Part shown: piece by piece, positions 1 through 7,944 of the stretch
How the letters are laid out: each line of letters opens with the position of its first letter
Position numbering within the stretch: position 1 is the first letter of the stretch
From: Nocardia sp. NRRL S-836
Lineage (GTDB): Bacteria; Actinomycetota; Actinomycetes; Mycobacteriales; Pseudonocardiaceae
Assembly: GCF_001279525.1 (NCBI RefSeq)
Contig: NZ_LGDY01000129.1
Coordinates: 1 to 52,883 of the forward strand
Length of the DNA: 52,883 bases
Direction of reading: 5' to 3'
The notes under the pieces: model-generated
Told to the model about the DNA's origin: nothing
What the model saw: only the letters and a program-made list of their open reading frames with translations
Database searches by the model: none
Program-made: the position numbers and the translations under genes

Positions 1-125
1 AGCACCAGCGACACCGTGGCCTGGCTGACGCCGGCCATTCTGGCGATGTCCTGCTGGGTGAGCCGCTTGGCCATGAGCACCTGCCAATTCGAATTGGCAG
101 AGAGTTTGCGGGAGGACTCAGCCAT
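1..125 (-). CDS. LacI-family transcriptional regulator, N-terminal fragment
   Basis: The gene reads leftward off the window edge, so only about 41 residues are visible. They contain a classic LacI-type helix-turn-helix, LTQQDIARMAGVSQATVSLV, followed by the start of the hinge region. Two starts are possible. The ATG at 123-125 is preceded by GAGG. The inner ATG at 72-74 is preceded by AGGTG and places the helix-turn-helix at residues 3-22, as usual for LacI proteins. The inner start would also leave a 20-bp palindrome (81-100) just upstream of the coding region, as expected for an autoregulatory operator. The gene lies 70 bp downstream of the dehydrogenase operon and on the same strand, so it may control that operon. 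Effector and target cannot be seen. Confidence 0.8.
   Translation of the reverse strand, partial: MAESSRKLSANSNWQVLMAKRLTQQDIARMAGVSQATVSLV
81..100. promoter_or_regulatory. Perfect 20-bp palindrome, candidate LacI-family operator
   Basis: The half site CTGCCAATTC is followed directly by its exact reverse complement, with a central CpG. LacI-family operators are typically palindromes of this size with a central CG. It sits immediately upstream of the inner start of the LacI-type gene at 74, or inside that gene if the start at 125 is used. Autoregulation is an inference. Confidence 0.55.
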
Positions 126-196
126 CGTCAACCTCAGAACCGACTCGAACCGGCGTCGTGATCACCCGGTGCTGGACGTGCCCGGCAAACGTTGCG

Positions 197-1198
197 TCAG
201 CCGCCCGGAGCGATCATGACCACCTGGTGGTCTCCCGGCCGTCCGGTGAGGGCGTCCATCATCGCTGTGACCGATCCACCGTCCAGCGGGACGACGTCGG
301 TGATGATCCGCTCGACCGGGACCTTGCCGTCCGCGAGCAGGGCCAGGGCTTCCTCGAACGCGCCCCTGTTCTGGGCGAAGCTGCCCACGATCCGGATCTC
401 CTTGGTGATGAGGGCGACCGAGTCCAGCTCGGTGGGCCGCTCGTTCACCCCGAGCGCGACGATCGTTCCCCGCGTCCGCAGGCGCCGGGCGGATTCGGCG
501 AGCGCGGTCACCGAACCCACGCACTCGAACACCACGTCCGCGTCCGCGGTCTGCTCGTCGACGTCGACCGCGGTGATCCCGGTCTCGGCCAGGCGTGCGC
601 GCCGGACGGCGCTGGGTTCCACCACCCACACGTCCTCGATCCCGCGCAGCCGCAGCACGTGTGCCAGCAGGAAGCCGACCGTGCCGCCGCCGAGGACCGT
701 GACCCTGTCCTCTTTGGACACCCCGGAGCGGTCGGCCGCGTGGACCGCGCAGGACAGCGGTTCCGTCAGTGCGGCGTGCTCCAGCGGGACACCGTCCGGC
801 ACCGCGTAGACCGTGTGCTCGGGGACGACGATGCTGTCGGCGTAGCCACCGGGACGCGTGCCCAGGCCGAGCGAGCTCAGCTGCCAGGGCTGCACGGCGC
901 ACAGGTGGTTGTCGCCCGCATGGCAGACGTCGCAGTCCCCGCAGCCCGCCTTCGGCCACACCACCACGGCCTGTCCCTCGCTCAGCCGCTCCCCGCCGGG
1001 TGCGGCGACGTGCCCGGAGATCTCGTGACCGAGCACGGCACCGGCCGGGACGACGTGCGGCATGGCCCGCAGGTGCAGGTCGGAACCGCAGATGGCGCAG
1101 AACGCCACGTCCACGCGCACCCAGCCGGGCATCGGTTCGCGGTCCTGGACCTCCGTGAGGCACAGCTCGCGCTCCTCGGTGACAACCAGCGCCCTCAT
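197..1198 (-). CDS. Zinc-binding alcohol dehydrogenase (MDR superfamily)
   Basis: This 333-residue medium-chain dehydrogenase oxidises an alcohol or polyol with NAD(P)+. Catalytic zinc ligands are visible at Cys37 (ICGSD) and His58-Glu59 (GHE). The structural-zinc cysteines are at 86, 89, 92 and 100. The Rossmann dinucleotide motif is VLGGGTVG near residue 170. The length fits the sorbitol/threonine dehydrogenase-like branch. Its ATG overlaps the stop of the upstream hydrolase as ATGA, so the two are translationally coupled. It is the last gene of the acyl-CoA oxidase - hydrolase - dehydrogenase operon. The substrate cannot be read from sequence. Confidence 0.9.
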   Translation of the reverse strand: MRALVVTEERELCLTEVQDREPMPGWVRVDVAFCAICGSDLHLRAMPHVVPAGAVLGHEISGHVAAPGGERLSEGQAVVVWPKAGCGDCDVCHAGDNHLCAVQPWQLSSLGLGTRPGGYADSIVVPEHTVYAVPDGVPLEHAALTEPLSCAVHAADRSGVSKEDRVTVLGGGTVGFLLAHVLRLRGIEDVWVVEPSAVRRARLAETGITAVDVDEQTADADVVFECVGSVTALAESARRLRTRGTIVALGVNERPTELDSVALITKEIRIVGSFAQNRGAFEEALALLADGKVPVERIITDVVPLDGGSVTAMMDALTGRPGDHQVVMIAPGG

Positions 1199-2076
1199 TT
1201 TTCCACCACAGCCTTCTCATCGGTGAGGAATGCCCGGATCCGCGCGACCAGGACTTCTGGTTGCTCCTCGGCCGGGAAGTGCCCGCAGGAGTCGATCTGC
1301 GCCCCCTCGATCCGGGTGGCGTAGTCGCGCCACAGGTCGAGCACGGGCAGCGTCCCCACGAGTCCCTCGGCGCCCCAGGCGACCTGCACGGGCATCGTCA
1401 GGCGGCGGCCCGCGGCCGCGTCGGCCTCGTCCGCTTCCAGGTCCTCGTGGCGAGCGGCCCGGTAGTCGTCGAAGCTCGCGCGAAGCGCCCCGGGCCGGTC
1501 GTACGTGTCCGCGTAGTGCCGCAGGTCCGCCTCGGTGAACGCCTCGTGCCGGAACGCTCCGGCGGCCAGCATGAACCGGACGTACTCCCCGCCCCTTCCC
1601 TCGGTGAGGAACTCGGGGAGGTCGGGAACGAGGTGGAAGAGCCAGTGCCAGTAAGCGGACCCGACCCGTGCGTCCATGTGCCGCCACATCTCCCGCGTCG
1701 GCACGACGCTGAGCAGCATCAGACGGCCGATCTCCTCCGGCCGGTCCAGCGCCCACCGGTGAGCGACGCGTGCGCCCCGGTCGTGCCCGACCACGACGGC
1801 CTGCGTGTGCCCCAGCCCGTGCATGAGCCCGCTCATGTCGGCCGCCATGGTCCGCTTGTCGTACCCGGTGCGGGGCCGGCTGGACGCCCCGTACCCGCGC
1901 AGGTCCGGCGCGACCACCAGGTGGTCCCGCGCGAGAGCGGGGAGGACGTGGCGCCAGGCGTGCCCGGTCTGCGGCCAGCCGTGCAGGAGGAGGATCAGCG
2001 GACCCTCTCCAGCACGCCGCACGCGGAACCGCAGGCCGCCCACCGCACGGGTCTCCTCATGAACACGCATCGCCAC
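1195..2076 (-). CDS. Alpha/beta hydrolase, haloalkanoate dehalogenase / epoxide hydrolase type
   Basis: This 293-residue alpha/beta hydrolase has an HGWPQ oxyanion-hole motif (32-36) and the nucleophile elbow GHDRG with Asp99 as nucleophile. The catalytic His lies in CGHFPAEEQPE near the C-terminus. An Asp nucleophile with downstream ARVAHR resembles fluoroacetate dehalogenases and epoxide hydrolases rather than esterases, which use Ser. The start is GTG at 2074-2076, with AGGTGA overlapping the end of the upstream acyl-CoA oxidase gene; an ATG two codons later is possible. Six bases separate it from the oxidase and four bases overlap the dehydrogenase, so all three form one operon. The substrate is unknown. 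Confidence 0.85.
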   Translation of the reverse strand: MAMRVHEETRAVGGLRFRVRRAGEGPLILLLHGWPQTGHAWRHVLPALARDHLVVAPDLRGYGASSRPRTGYDKRTMAADMSGLMHGLGHTQAVVVGHDRGARVAHRWALDRPEEIGRLMLLSVVPTREMWRHMDARVGSAYWHWLFHLVPDLPEFLTEGRGGEYVRFMLAAGAFRHEAFTEADLRHYADTYDRPGALRASFDDYRAARHEDLEADEADAAAGRRLTMPVQVAWGAEGLVGTLPVLDLWRDYATRIEGAQIDSCGHFPAEEQPEVLVARIRAFLTDEKAVVEK

Positions 2077-2082
2077 AGCGGC

Positions 2083-3762
2083 TCACCTGCCCTGCACCGG
2101 GAGGGTCATGCTCACGGACCGCGCCGACGACGTGAGCTCGGTCAGGTAGCTGTCGTCGACCATGGGGGCGGTGACGAGCTCCGGCAGGGGCGCGAGCAGT
2201 TCGGCCAGGAAGTCGATCTTCTCCCGGTCAGCCGCCACGGGCCGGTGCGGCTCCCGCAGCTTGTGCGCGGCGAAGTCGGCCACGAGGTCGTCCATGACCT
2301 GCTGCGGCACCATCGGCTCGGCGTCGTGCTCGGCCAAGATGAGGTCGAGCATGCGCGCGTGGACGAGCACGACGGCGTCGGCGTGGCTGAACGATCCGCC
2401 CTGACGGCCGCGCCACGTGTCGACCAGGTCCTTCTCGACCCGCTGCGGCAACGTCACCGGCGTGCGCGTGGCGAACCGGTCGGAGCTCATGGCATTGCGC
2501 GCCACCTGGTAGGCCATCACGGAGTTGTCGCCCGCGAAGGTCACGTTGACCTCGAAGTCGGTCCGCAGGGTGACGATCTGGTTGAGGCCGTGGAAGCCCT
2601 GCGAGCCGCACATCTCCCGGCACGCGGCCAGGACGTCCAGGACCAGCCAGGAACCGCACTTGCCGGTCGCGGTGAGGACGTGCATGTTCTTGCGGCCGGG
2701 GTCGGTGTGCCAGTCGCGTTCGACGCCCCTGACGACGGCGCGTTCCAGCAACCGCAGCGCGAGGCTGCGCAGCTGAACCTGGTACAGGCGCTCCAGGTAC
2801 AGCGGCTCGTCCAGCAGGGTCCTGCGCCGGGGCGCGCCGCGGGTCTCGCGGTGAGCGGCGAACCGCCAGGTGAGGTGGGCGGCGAGCTCGCAGGCCCGTG
2901 CTCCGGCGCTGAGCGGGAAGATGCGTTCCTGGACGAAGGTCTCGATGGACTTCACGAAGCGGGTGCCGGCATCGGGAAGCGTGCTGGAGAAACGGCCGTC
3001 CGCGTCGACGCTCGAGTACCGCCCCATCAGCGCCTCGCGGGGGAGCCGGACCCCGGTGAAGCGGGCACCGCCGACCTGGTTGGCCTGGATGCCGCCCTTG
3101 GGGTCGCAGGAGAGGATCGTGATGCCCGGAAGGGCGGGACCGTTCTCCTCGTTGCGCAGCGGGACGCGGAACCAGTGGTGGCCGAGGTCCTCGCCGTCGA
3201 TGACGAGGCGGGCCAACACCATTCCGACGGTCGCGGCGTGCTTGATGTTCCCGATCCAGAACTTGCACGCGGCGTCGGTCGGGGTGTCGAGCGTGAAGCA
3301 CTGCTCCGCATGATTCCACGACACCGTCGTGCGGATCTCCCGCAGGTTGGTGCCGCCGCCGATCTCCGTGCAGCAGAAGGCGTAGACCTCGTGCATCTGC
3401 GTGATCTCGTCGTGGTACCGGTCGACCTGCTCGGGAGAGCCGTGGTTGAACAGCGCGCTCCCCGCGATGAGGTGATCGGTGATGGTCGACGTGAGCGCGA
3501 AGTCGAAAGCGCCCGTCAGGCCCATCACGTCGCACATGGACCGGAACGCGTGCTCCTGGGGCCGGCCCATCCACATGTCGTTGTCGACCAGACCGTGCCG
3601 GAAGATCGCTTTCATCCGGTCGATGGTCAGGTCCATGTACTCCCGCAGGGGCAGGTCGTGCCGCTGCCGCGGGTCGAACAGGTCCTCCTGCAACAGGTCG
3701 CGCATCGCCTGCCGACGGCTGGAGAGGTCCTGTTCCACATAGGAACTTGCGGTGGCGGTCAT
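2083..3762 (-). CDS. Acyl-CoA oxidase / acyl-CoA dehydrogenase family flavoprotein
   Basis: The 559-residue protein resembles acyl-CoA oxidases: a long acyl-CoA dehydrogenase fold with the FAD/substrate segment TEIGGGTNLREIRTT, and a C-terminal region with AGDNSVMAYQVAR, the counterpart of the TYEGDN-like segment. Acyl-CoA oxidases introduce a 2,3-double bond and reduce O2 to peroxide. I chose the ATG at 3760-3762, preceded by GAGAGGA. The frame stays open 35 codons further upstream, but that stretch looks non-coding (arginine-rich and low similarity). It heads a three-gene operon with the hydrolase and the zinc dehydrogenase, suggesting catabolism or tailoring of an acyl or haloacyl substrate. 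Confidence 0.85.
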   Translation of the reverse strand: MTATASSYVEQDLSSRRQAMRDLLQEDLFDPRQRHDLPLREYMDLTIDRMKAIFRHGLVDNDMWMGRPQEHAFRSMCDVMGLTGAFDFALTSTITDHLIAGSALFNHGSPEQVDRYHDEITQMHEVYAFCCTEIGGGTNLREIRTTVSWNHAEQCFTLDTPTDAACKFWIGNIKHAATVGMVLARLVIDGEDLGHHWFRVPLRNEENGPALPGITILSCDPKGGIQANQVGGARFTGVRLPREALMGRYSSVDADGRFSSTLPDAGTRFVKSIETFVQERIFPLSAGARACELAAHLTWRFAAHRETRGAPRRRTLLDEPLYLERLYQVQLRSLALRLLERAVVRGVERDWHTDPGRKNMHVLTATGKCGSWLVLDVLAACREMCGSQGFHGLNQIVTLRTDFEVNVTFAGDNSVMAYQVARNAMSSDRFATRTPVTLPQRVEKDLVDTWRGRQGGSFSHADAVVLVHARMLDLILAEHDAEPMVPQQVMDDLVADFAAHKLREPHRPVAADREKIDFLAELLAPLPELVTAPMVDDSYLTELTSSARSVSMTLPVQGR

Positions 3763-4025
3763 GTAATCGGATCCTCTCGATCTGCGGGCAGCGCGCAGCG
3801 CAACGGGCACGTGCCGATGGGAAATCTCCGGCCCGCGGTCGACCGAGGTGCGGTGAAGTGACCTCATCGCAGTGCCGGGCTGTCCACGTCGGAGCTTCCG
3901 AGGCGAAGCTACCGATGTTCCGCAGGTTGATCACGTTCTCGTCCCACCGCCTGGTATGCACCGGCCAGGGCTTCGAAGGCGGAGGCGTAGCGTCATCCCG
4001 GCCGCGCATACAGCATTCGCACGCC

Positions 4026-4049
4026 TTCACGCGATGACGAACGCGTGAA
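4026..4049. promoter_or_regulatory. Inverted repeat TTCACGCG-N8-CGCGTGAA in the divergent intergenic region
   Basis: A perfect 8-bp inverted repeat with an 8-bp spacer lies in the 368-bp non-coding stretch (3763-4130) between the leftward acyl-CoA oxidase operon and the rightward exported protein gene. It looks like a dimeric regulator site. Nothing else in this stretch reads as a gene. Which regulator uses it (LacI or IclR, both nearby) is unknown. Confidence 0.4.
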
Positions 4050-4130
4050 CGATGTGCTGCGCGGCAAAGAACTCCCGCCCGTCGAGAACATTCGGTCCAC
4101 AACGGATTCTTCAGCGTCGAGGAGCGTTCC

Positions 4131-5114
4131 ATGACAGTCAACCGTCGTCGGCTACTGCTGGGAAGCGCGGCACTGCTGGCGGGCACCGCCGGTGCGGCCG
4201 GCACCGCCGCCGCGGCACCCGCGGGGTTCCCGGACTACCGGTACCGCAGGCTGGCCCTGGTCAAGAGCAAGCTGCGCTACAACCCCACCGGTGAGCTGAT
4301 CTTCCCGACGATCCGGGGCACCAAGGACCGGATCTCCGGCGCGCGGGCCGCCTACTACCTGTACTACGCGCCGCACGACGCACCCGGCGGGATCTGCCTG
4401 GCGTACGCCAACACCCTCGACGAGGAGTTCACCGAGTACCCGGGAAACCCGATCATCTCCCGGAGCTGGCCCGGCGAGTACAACGTGAACCACGTGTCGT
4501 CACCGCACGCGATGTGGAACGACGACGTCAAGCGCATGTACCTGTACTTCCACGGCGGGAACACGGTGACCCGGCTGGCCAGCTCCGCCGACGGCATCAA
4601 CTTCCGCTACGAGAAGGAGGTGCTGTCCACGCGGTTGCAGCCGGAGGGCACGACGGAGACCTCGTACGCCAGGGTCTTCCGCCACGACCTGCCCTCGCGC
4701 GGCGCCCGGTACGTGATGGTGTTCATGATCAACAACCGGACCAACCGGCGCGACATCGGCTGGGGCTGGTCGGCGAACGCGCGTGACTGGACGTTCTCCC
4801 AGACCCCGCTGATCCGGCACCAGGACGTGGGCGCGGTCAACGTCGGCGGGCCACACCTGTTGTTCCGCAACAACAGCGTCTACGTCGTCTACAACACCGA
4901 CATCGGCAGCGGCGGCAACATCCTCATCACCGAGGTGGGCCGTGACTTCTCCCTGCGCAGGCACCTGGGCGTGTTCCACGACTCGCTGTCCGGTGCGCCG
5001 GACAACGGCCGGTCGGCCGCGCCCTCGTTCGGCACCTACCAGGGACGCGAGTACATGATCTACGAGGCCGGGGACCGGCTGGCGGGCAACATCGCCATCG
5101 CACGAGCGGTCTGA
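4131..5114 (+). CDS. Tat-exported five-bladed beta-propeller protein, glycosidase-like
   Basis: The 327-residue protein begins with a twin-arginine signal: NRRRLLLGSAA, then a hydrophobic Ala/Gly/Thr stretch and an Ala-rich cleavage region around residues 28-32. The mature part has the repeated Tyr/Trp-rich blades of five-bladed propellers related to GH43/GH68-like folds, with segments such as ISGARAAYYLYYAPHD, HAMWNDDVKRMYLYFHG and GGPHLLFRNNSVYVVYN. It probably acts outside the membrane on a saccharide or other polymer. I cannot assign the acidic catalytic triad with confidence, so activity is uncertain. It faces the IclR gene tail to tail, with a hairpin between them. Confidence 0.7.
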   Translation: MTVNRRRLLLGSAALLAGTAGAAGTAAAAPAGFPDYRYRRLALVKSKLRYNPTGELIFPTIRGTKDRISGARAAYYLYYAPHDAPGGICLAYANTLDEEFTEYPGNPIISRSWPGEYNVNHVSSPHAMWNDDVKRMYLYFHGGNTVTRLASSADGINFRYEKEVLSTRLQPEGTTETSYARVFRHDLPSRGARYVMVFMINNRTNRRDIGWGWSANARDWTFSQTPLIRHQDVGAVNVGGPHLLFRNNSVYVVYNTDIGSGGNILITEVGRDFSLRRHLGVFHDSLSGAPDNGRSAAPSFGTYQGREYMIYEAGDRLAGNIAIARAV

Positions 5115-5137
5115 CGGTCAGCGGTGCGGTCCGGCTC

Positions 5138-5165
5138 TCCTCGCGACGCGGCTCGGTCGTGAGGA
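5138..5165. terminator. Hairpin between convergent genes
   Basis: A 10-bp stem (left arm 5138-5147, right arm 5156-5165, one G-T wobble) with an 8-nt loop lies between the convergent propeller and IclR genes. A further 8-bp complementary pair, CGGTGCGG (5122-5129) and CCGCACCG (5177-5184), encloses it. There is no clear T tract, so this is a structural call for a bidirectional terminator. Confidence 0.5.
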
Positions 5166-5230
5166 CAGCCGCGCGGCCGCACCGTCCGGCATCGCCGGTC
5201 ACTCCTTTGTGGACCGGCTGATGCCGGTGG

Positions 5231-6067
5231 TCATCCGGCGAGCCGGTGGCTCGGGGCCGGGGGAGCGGAACGGAGCTCCCTGGACGCGGTCTCGGCGGCG
5301 TGGTGGACGCGGCGCGCGACGGCGTCCGGGCTGAGGCGGTGCACGGGACCGAACACGGAGATCGTGCCGATGAGGGTCGGGCCAGGTCCCCAGACGGGTG
5401 CCGCGACGCCGGTGAAGCCGGGAAGCCATTCGCTGCGGTCGAAGGCGACGCCGTACCTGCGCACACCGGTCAGCGTGGACTGGAGCATCTCCGCGGTGGT
5501 GATGGAGGCGGGGGTGAGTGCCTCCAGCCCCTGCGCGCACAGGACGGAGAACAGACTCGGGTTGCCGGCCAGGAGGATCTTGCCCGGCGCGGTGCAGTGC
5601 AGGGGGAGGGGACCGCGCAGGCGTGTCGCGAGCTCGCTCGACTGCCTGCCGTGCAGGCGTTCGACGACCCGGGCCGTGGCGCCGCACAGGACGGAGAGCT
5701 GGACGGCCTCGCGGGTGGACTCGTAGAGGTCCGCGAGGACCGGCAGCAGTCGTTCGCGGGTGTGGTCGGAGATCTCCAGGGGAACGGAGGTGGACAACTC
5801 GGTGATCTTGGTGGTGAGGAGGAACCTGTTGTCGATCATCTCGACCAAGCCCTCCGCCCTCAGGAAGCCGACCATGCGGTGGACGGTCGACTTCGGGAGG
5901 TCGGAGTAGCGGGTGAGCTCGGTCAGCGACGCCGCGCCGTCGCACGCGCCGAAGGCCTGGAGCACGGACAGCACCTTCGTGGCCGCGGTGCGCCGCGAAG
6001 GGTGGGGGGCTCGCGCGGCCGGCACGGTCGCAGGGGCTTCCAAGGCGGTGTTCTGCTTGGTGATCAC
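5231..6067 (-). CDS. IclR-family transcriptional regulator
   Basis: About 278 residues. The N-terminal winged helix-turn-helix includes KVLSVLQAFG and SLTELTRYSDLPKSTVHRMV. The C-terminal effector domain contains the IclR-type LHCTAPGKILLA segment. I prefer the GTG at 6065-6067, preceded by an AAGAAG-like purine run; an in-frame start at 6115 would add 16 basic residues. A perfect inverted repeat (6117-6146) lies about 50 bp upstream of the GTG, fitting autoregulation. IclR proteins usually bind small organic acids or aromatic catabolites. The ligand here is unknown, but the adjacent degradative genes and the chorismate-using enzyme are plausible targets. Confidence 0.9.
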   Translation of the reverse strand: MITKQNTALEAPATVPAARAPHPSRRTAATKVLSVLQAFGACDGAASLTELTRYSDLPKSTVHRMVGFLRAEGLVEMIDNRFLLTTKITELSTSVPLEISDHTRERLLPVLADLYESTREAVQLSVLCGATARVVERLHGRQSSELATRLRGPLPLHCTAPGKILLAGNPSLFSVLCAQGLEALTPASITTAEMLQSTLTGVRRYGVAFDRSEWLPGFTGVAAPVWGPGPTLIGTISVFGPVHRLSPDAVARRVHHAAETASRELRSAPPAPSHRLAG

Positions 6068-6116
6068 GGTTGTCTTCTTTCGCCTGTGGGTTCCACCACA
6101 CCGTATTGAGGGCATA

Positions 6117-6146
6117 GCTTTGTGTAGCTACGGAGTTCCACAAAGC
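6117..6146. promoter_or_regulatory. Inverted repeat GCTTTGTG-N14-CACAAAGC upstream of the IclR gene
   Basis: Perfect 8-bp arms (6117-6124 and 6139-6146) flank a 14-bp spacer in the 571-bp divergent region 6068-6638. The region separates the IclR gene from the salicylate-synthase-like gene and holds no convincing coding sequence. The position just upstream of the regulator start suggests an operator for IclR itself, possibly also controlling the divergent enzyme gene. Confidence 0.45.
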
Positions 6147-6638
6147 CGATGGCAAAAGGGTGAATCTGCGGATCGGTGGTTTGGGACCGTGCAATCCGGG
6201 TCAGGGGCCGCAGGCCGGCTCGGAACGCTGCGGATGGTGAACGGGTGGTTGACATCCGGCGAATCCCACCGGTTGGCACGGCGGGTTGACCGGACGCATC
6301 CGGCGTGAATAGATTCGTTTGGGGCCAATTTTAGTGCCGGGTGGGGCGGGGGATCCTCGTGAAACCGTGAGAATGCGGTTGACGCCGAAGTGGTGGGATG
6401 AGCGGCGCGCGTGGAAGAGGGTGGCCGGCGCGAACCGGAAACCGGTCGTCGAAGTCGCGGGTTCTCCGCAATCTTTCCAATGGGCTGAATTCGAGTTGTC
6501 CATACCAGCCTTTCGGCTCGTAATGCACTCGGTGTATCAGCCCCTGGGACATCCTTTGGTGTGGCACGCTTTCTTGGCGGGGCGTCGATGGCGGCCTAGT
6601 TTCTGCTCGTCGTTCACATGTTCGCTGAGGAGCCTGTA

Positions 6639-7931
6639 ATGACCGTGCACACCCAACCCTCCACGAGGTCGTCCGCCGAGCTCGCCGCTTCGCTGATCCG
6701 CACCGGGTTCTTCGACTCGTACTTCGTCTACGAGCGCGGCAACGTGTGGACGGTCGCCTGGGGCGTGCGTGCGGAGATCGTGGTGAACGCGACGCGGGTG
6801 CGGGTGCGGCGTGACTCGGTGGAGGAGTCGTGGCCAGCCGTCGGCGGGCCCGTGCGGGCAGCACGGGAGGCGCTGGAACGCCTGTCCCTGCGGGAATGGG
6901 CGGTGTGCGGCTGGATCGCGTTCGAGGCCGCGCACGTGCTGAACGACCGCTCGGACCTCGCCGGGGACGCGGAGGTCGTGCACCTCGTGGTGCCCGAGGT
7001 GGAGGTGCGCATCGAACGCGGGCGGGCGAGGGTCGTACGGGGCGGCGACCTGCGGCTCGGCGCGTTGCTCGAACACCTGCGCACGGCGCCGTTTGCGGAC
7101 GAGCCCGTTCTGGGGCGTGGCGACGTGCCGGTGGACCTGGACGCGGGCAGCGATCGGTACCACGACGCGGTGCTGGGGGCGTTGGAGGAAATCCGCACGA
7201 CCGAGCTGCGCAAGGTGACCTTGTCCCGCAGCGTGCCGGTGAACGGGCCGGTCGATTTCGTGGAGACGTATCTGGCCGGTCGTGCGGCCACCGCGCCGGA
7301 GCGGTCGTTCCTGTTGTCGATCGGCGGTCTGACGACGACGGGCTTCTGCCCGCAGACGGTGCTGGAGGCCGGTCCGGACGGAAAGGTGTCGACGCGGCCG
7401 CGCGTGAGGACCCGTTCACCGGGAATGGGGAACGCGCTGTTGCCGCATCCGGACGAGCTGGACGAGCACGCGATCGCCGTGAAATGCGCGTTCGACGAGT
7501 TGAACGAGGTGTGCGAGCCGGGTTCGGTGGTGGTCGACGAACTGATGGCGGTCACATCCCGGGGTGGTGCGCGGAATTCCGCGCCACGGCTGTGCGGTCA
7601 GCTGGCCGAGGGGAAGACCTCCTGGGACGCGTTGGAGCTGCTGTTCCCGGGCGTCACGGTCGCGGGTGCGCCGAAAGAGGCGGCGTGTGAATTCATCTTC
7701 CGATCCGAAGAAACGCCGCGGGGCATCTATTCGGGTGCCGTGCTGGTCGCGTCGGACGACGGTTTCCTGGACGCCGGCCTGGTCCTGCGCGCGGTGTACG
7801 AGAGCAGGGGACAGCGGTGGTTGCGCGCGGGTGCCGGAATCGTGGCGTCCTCGCGGCCGGAACGGGAGTTCGAGGAGACCTGCGTGAAGTTGCGCAGCAT
7901 CTCATCGCACCTCGTGGCGGCTCCGGCGTGA
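6639..7931 (+). CDS. Salicylate synthase-like chorismate-utilising enzyme with altered active site
   Basis: The 430-residue protein aligns along its length with the salicylate synthases MbtI/Irp9 (chorismate to isochorismate to salicylate plus pyruvate, Mg2+-dependent). Conserved features are Lys192 (RKVTLSR), the Mg-binding glutamates 273 and 276 (DELDEH), Tyr364 (RGIYSG), Arg396 (WLRAGAG) and the terminal PEREFEETC. Several key positions differ. The general-acid Glu of the SPE motif (MbtI Glu252) is Gln239 (CPQ). The His equivalent to MbtI His334 is Asn313. The EPLAGTR loop reads RPRVRTR (253-259). The start is ATG 6639, with GAGGAG just upstream. It may perform different chemistry, or none; the intact scaffold argues against simple decay. 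Confidence 0.8.
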   Translation: MTVHTQPSTRSSAELAASLIRTGFFDSYFVYERGNVWTVAWGVRAEIVVNATRVRVRRDSVEESWPAVGGPVRAAREALERLSLREWAVCGWIAFEAAHVLNDRSDLAGDAEVVHLVVPEVEVRIERGRARVVRGGDLRLGALLEHLRTAPFADEPVLGRGDVPVDLDAGSDRYHDAVLGALEEIRTTELRKVTLSRSVPVNGPVDFVETYLAGRAATAPERSFLLSIGGLTTTGFCPQTVLEAGPDGKVSTRPRVRTRSPGMGNALLPHPDELDEHAIAVKCAFDELNEVCEPGSVVVDELMAVTSRGGARNSAPRLCGQLAEGKTSWDALELLFPGVTVAGAPKEAACEFIFRSEETPRGIYSGAVLVASDDGFLDAGLVLRAVYESRGQRWLRAGAGIVASSRPEREFEETCVKLRSISSHLVAAPA

Positions 7932-7944
7932 CGACCGCGGTTTT

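Noticed and set aside
2083..3867. Upstream in-frame start adding 35 residues to the acyl-CoA oxidase
   Set aside because: The added residues are basic and unlike the family, and the downstream ATG has a good ribosome-binding site.
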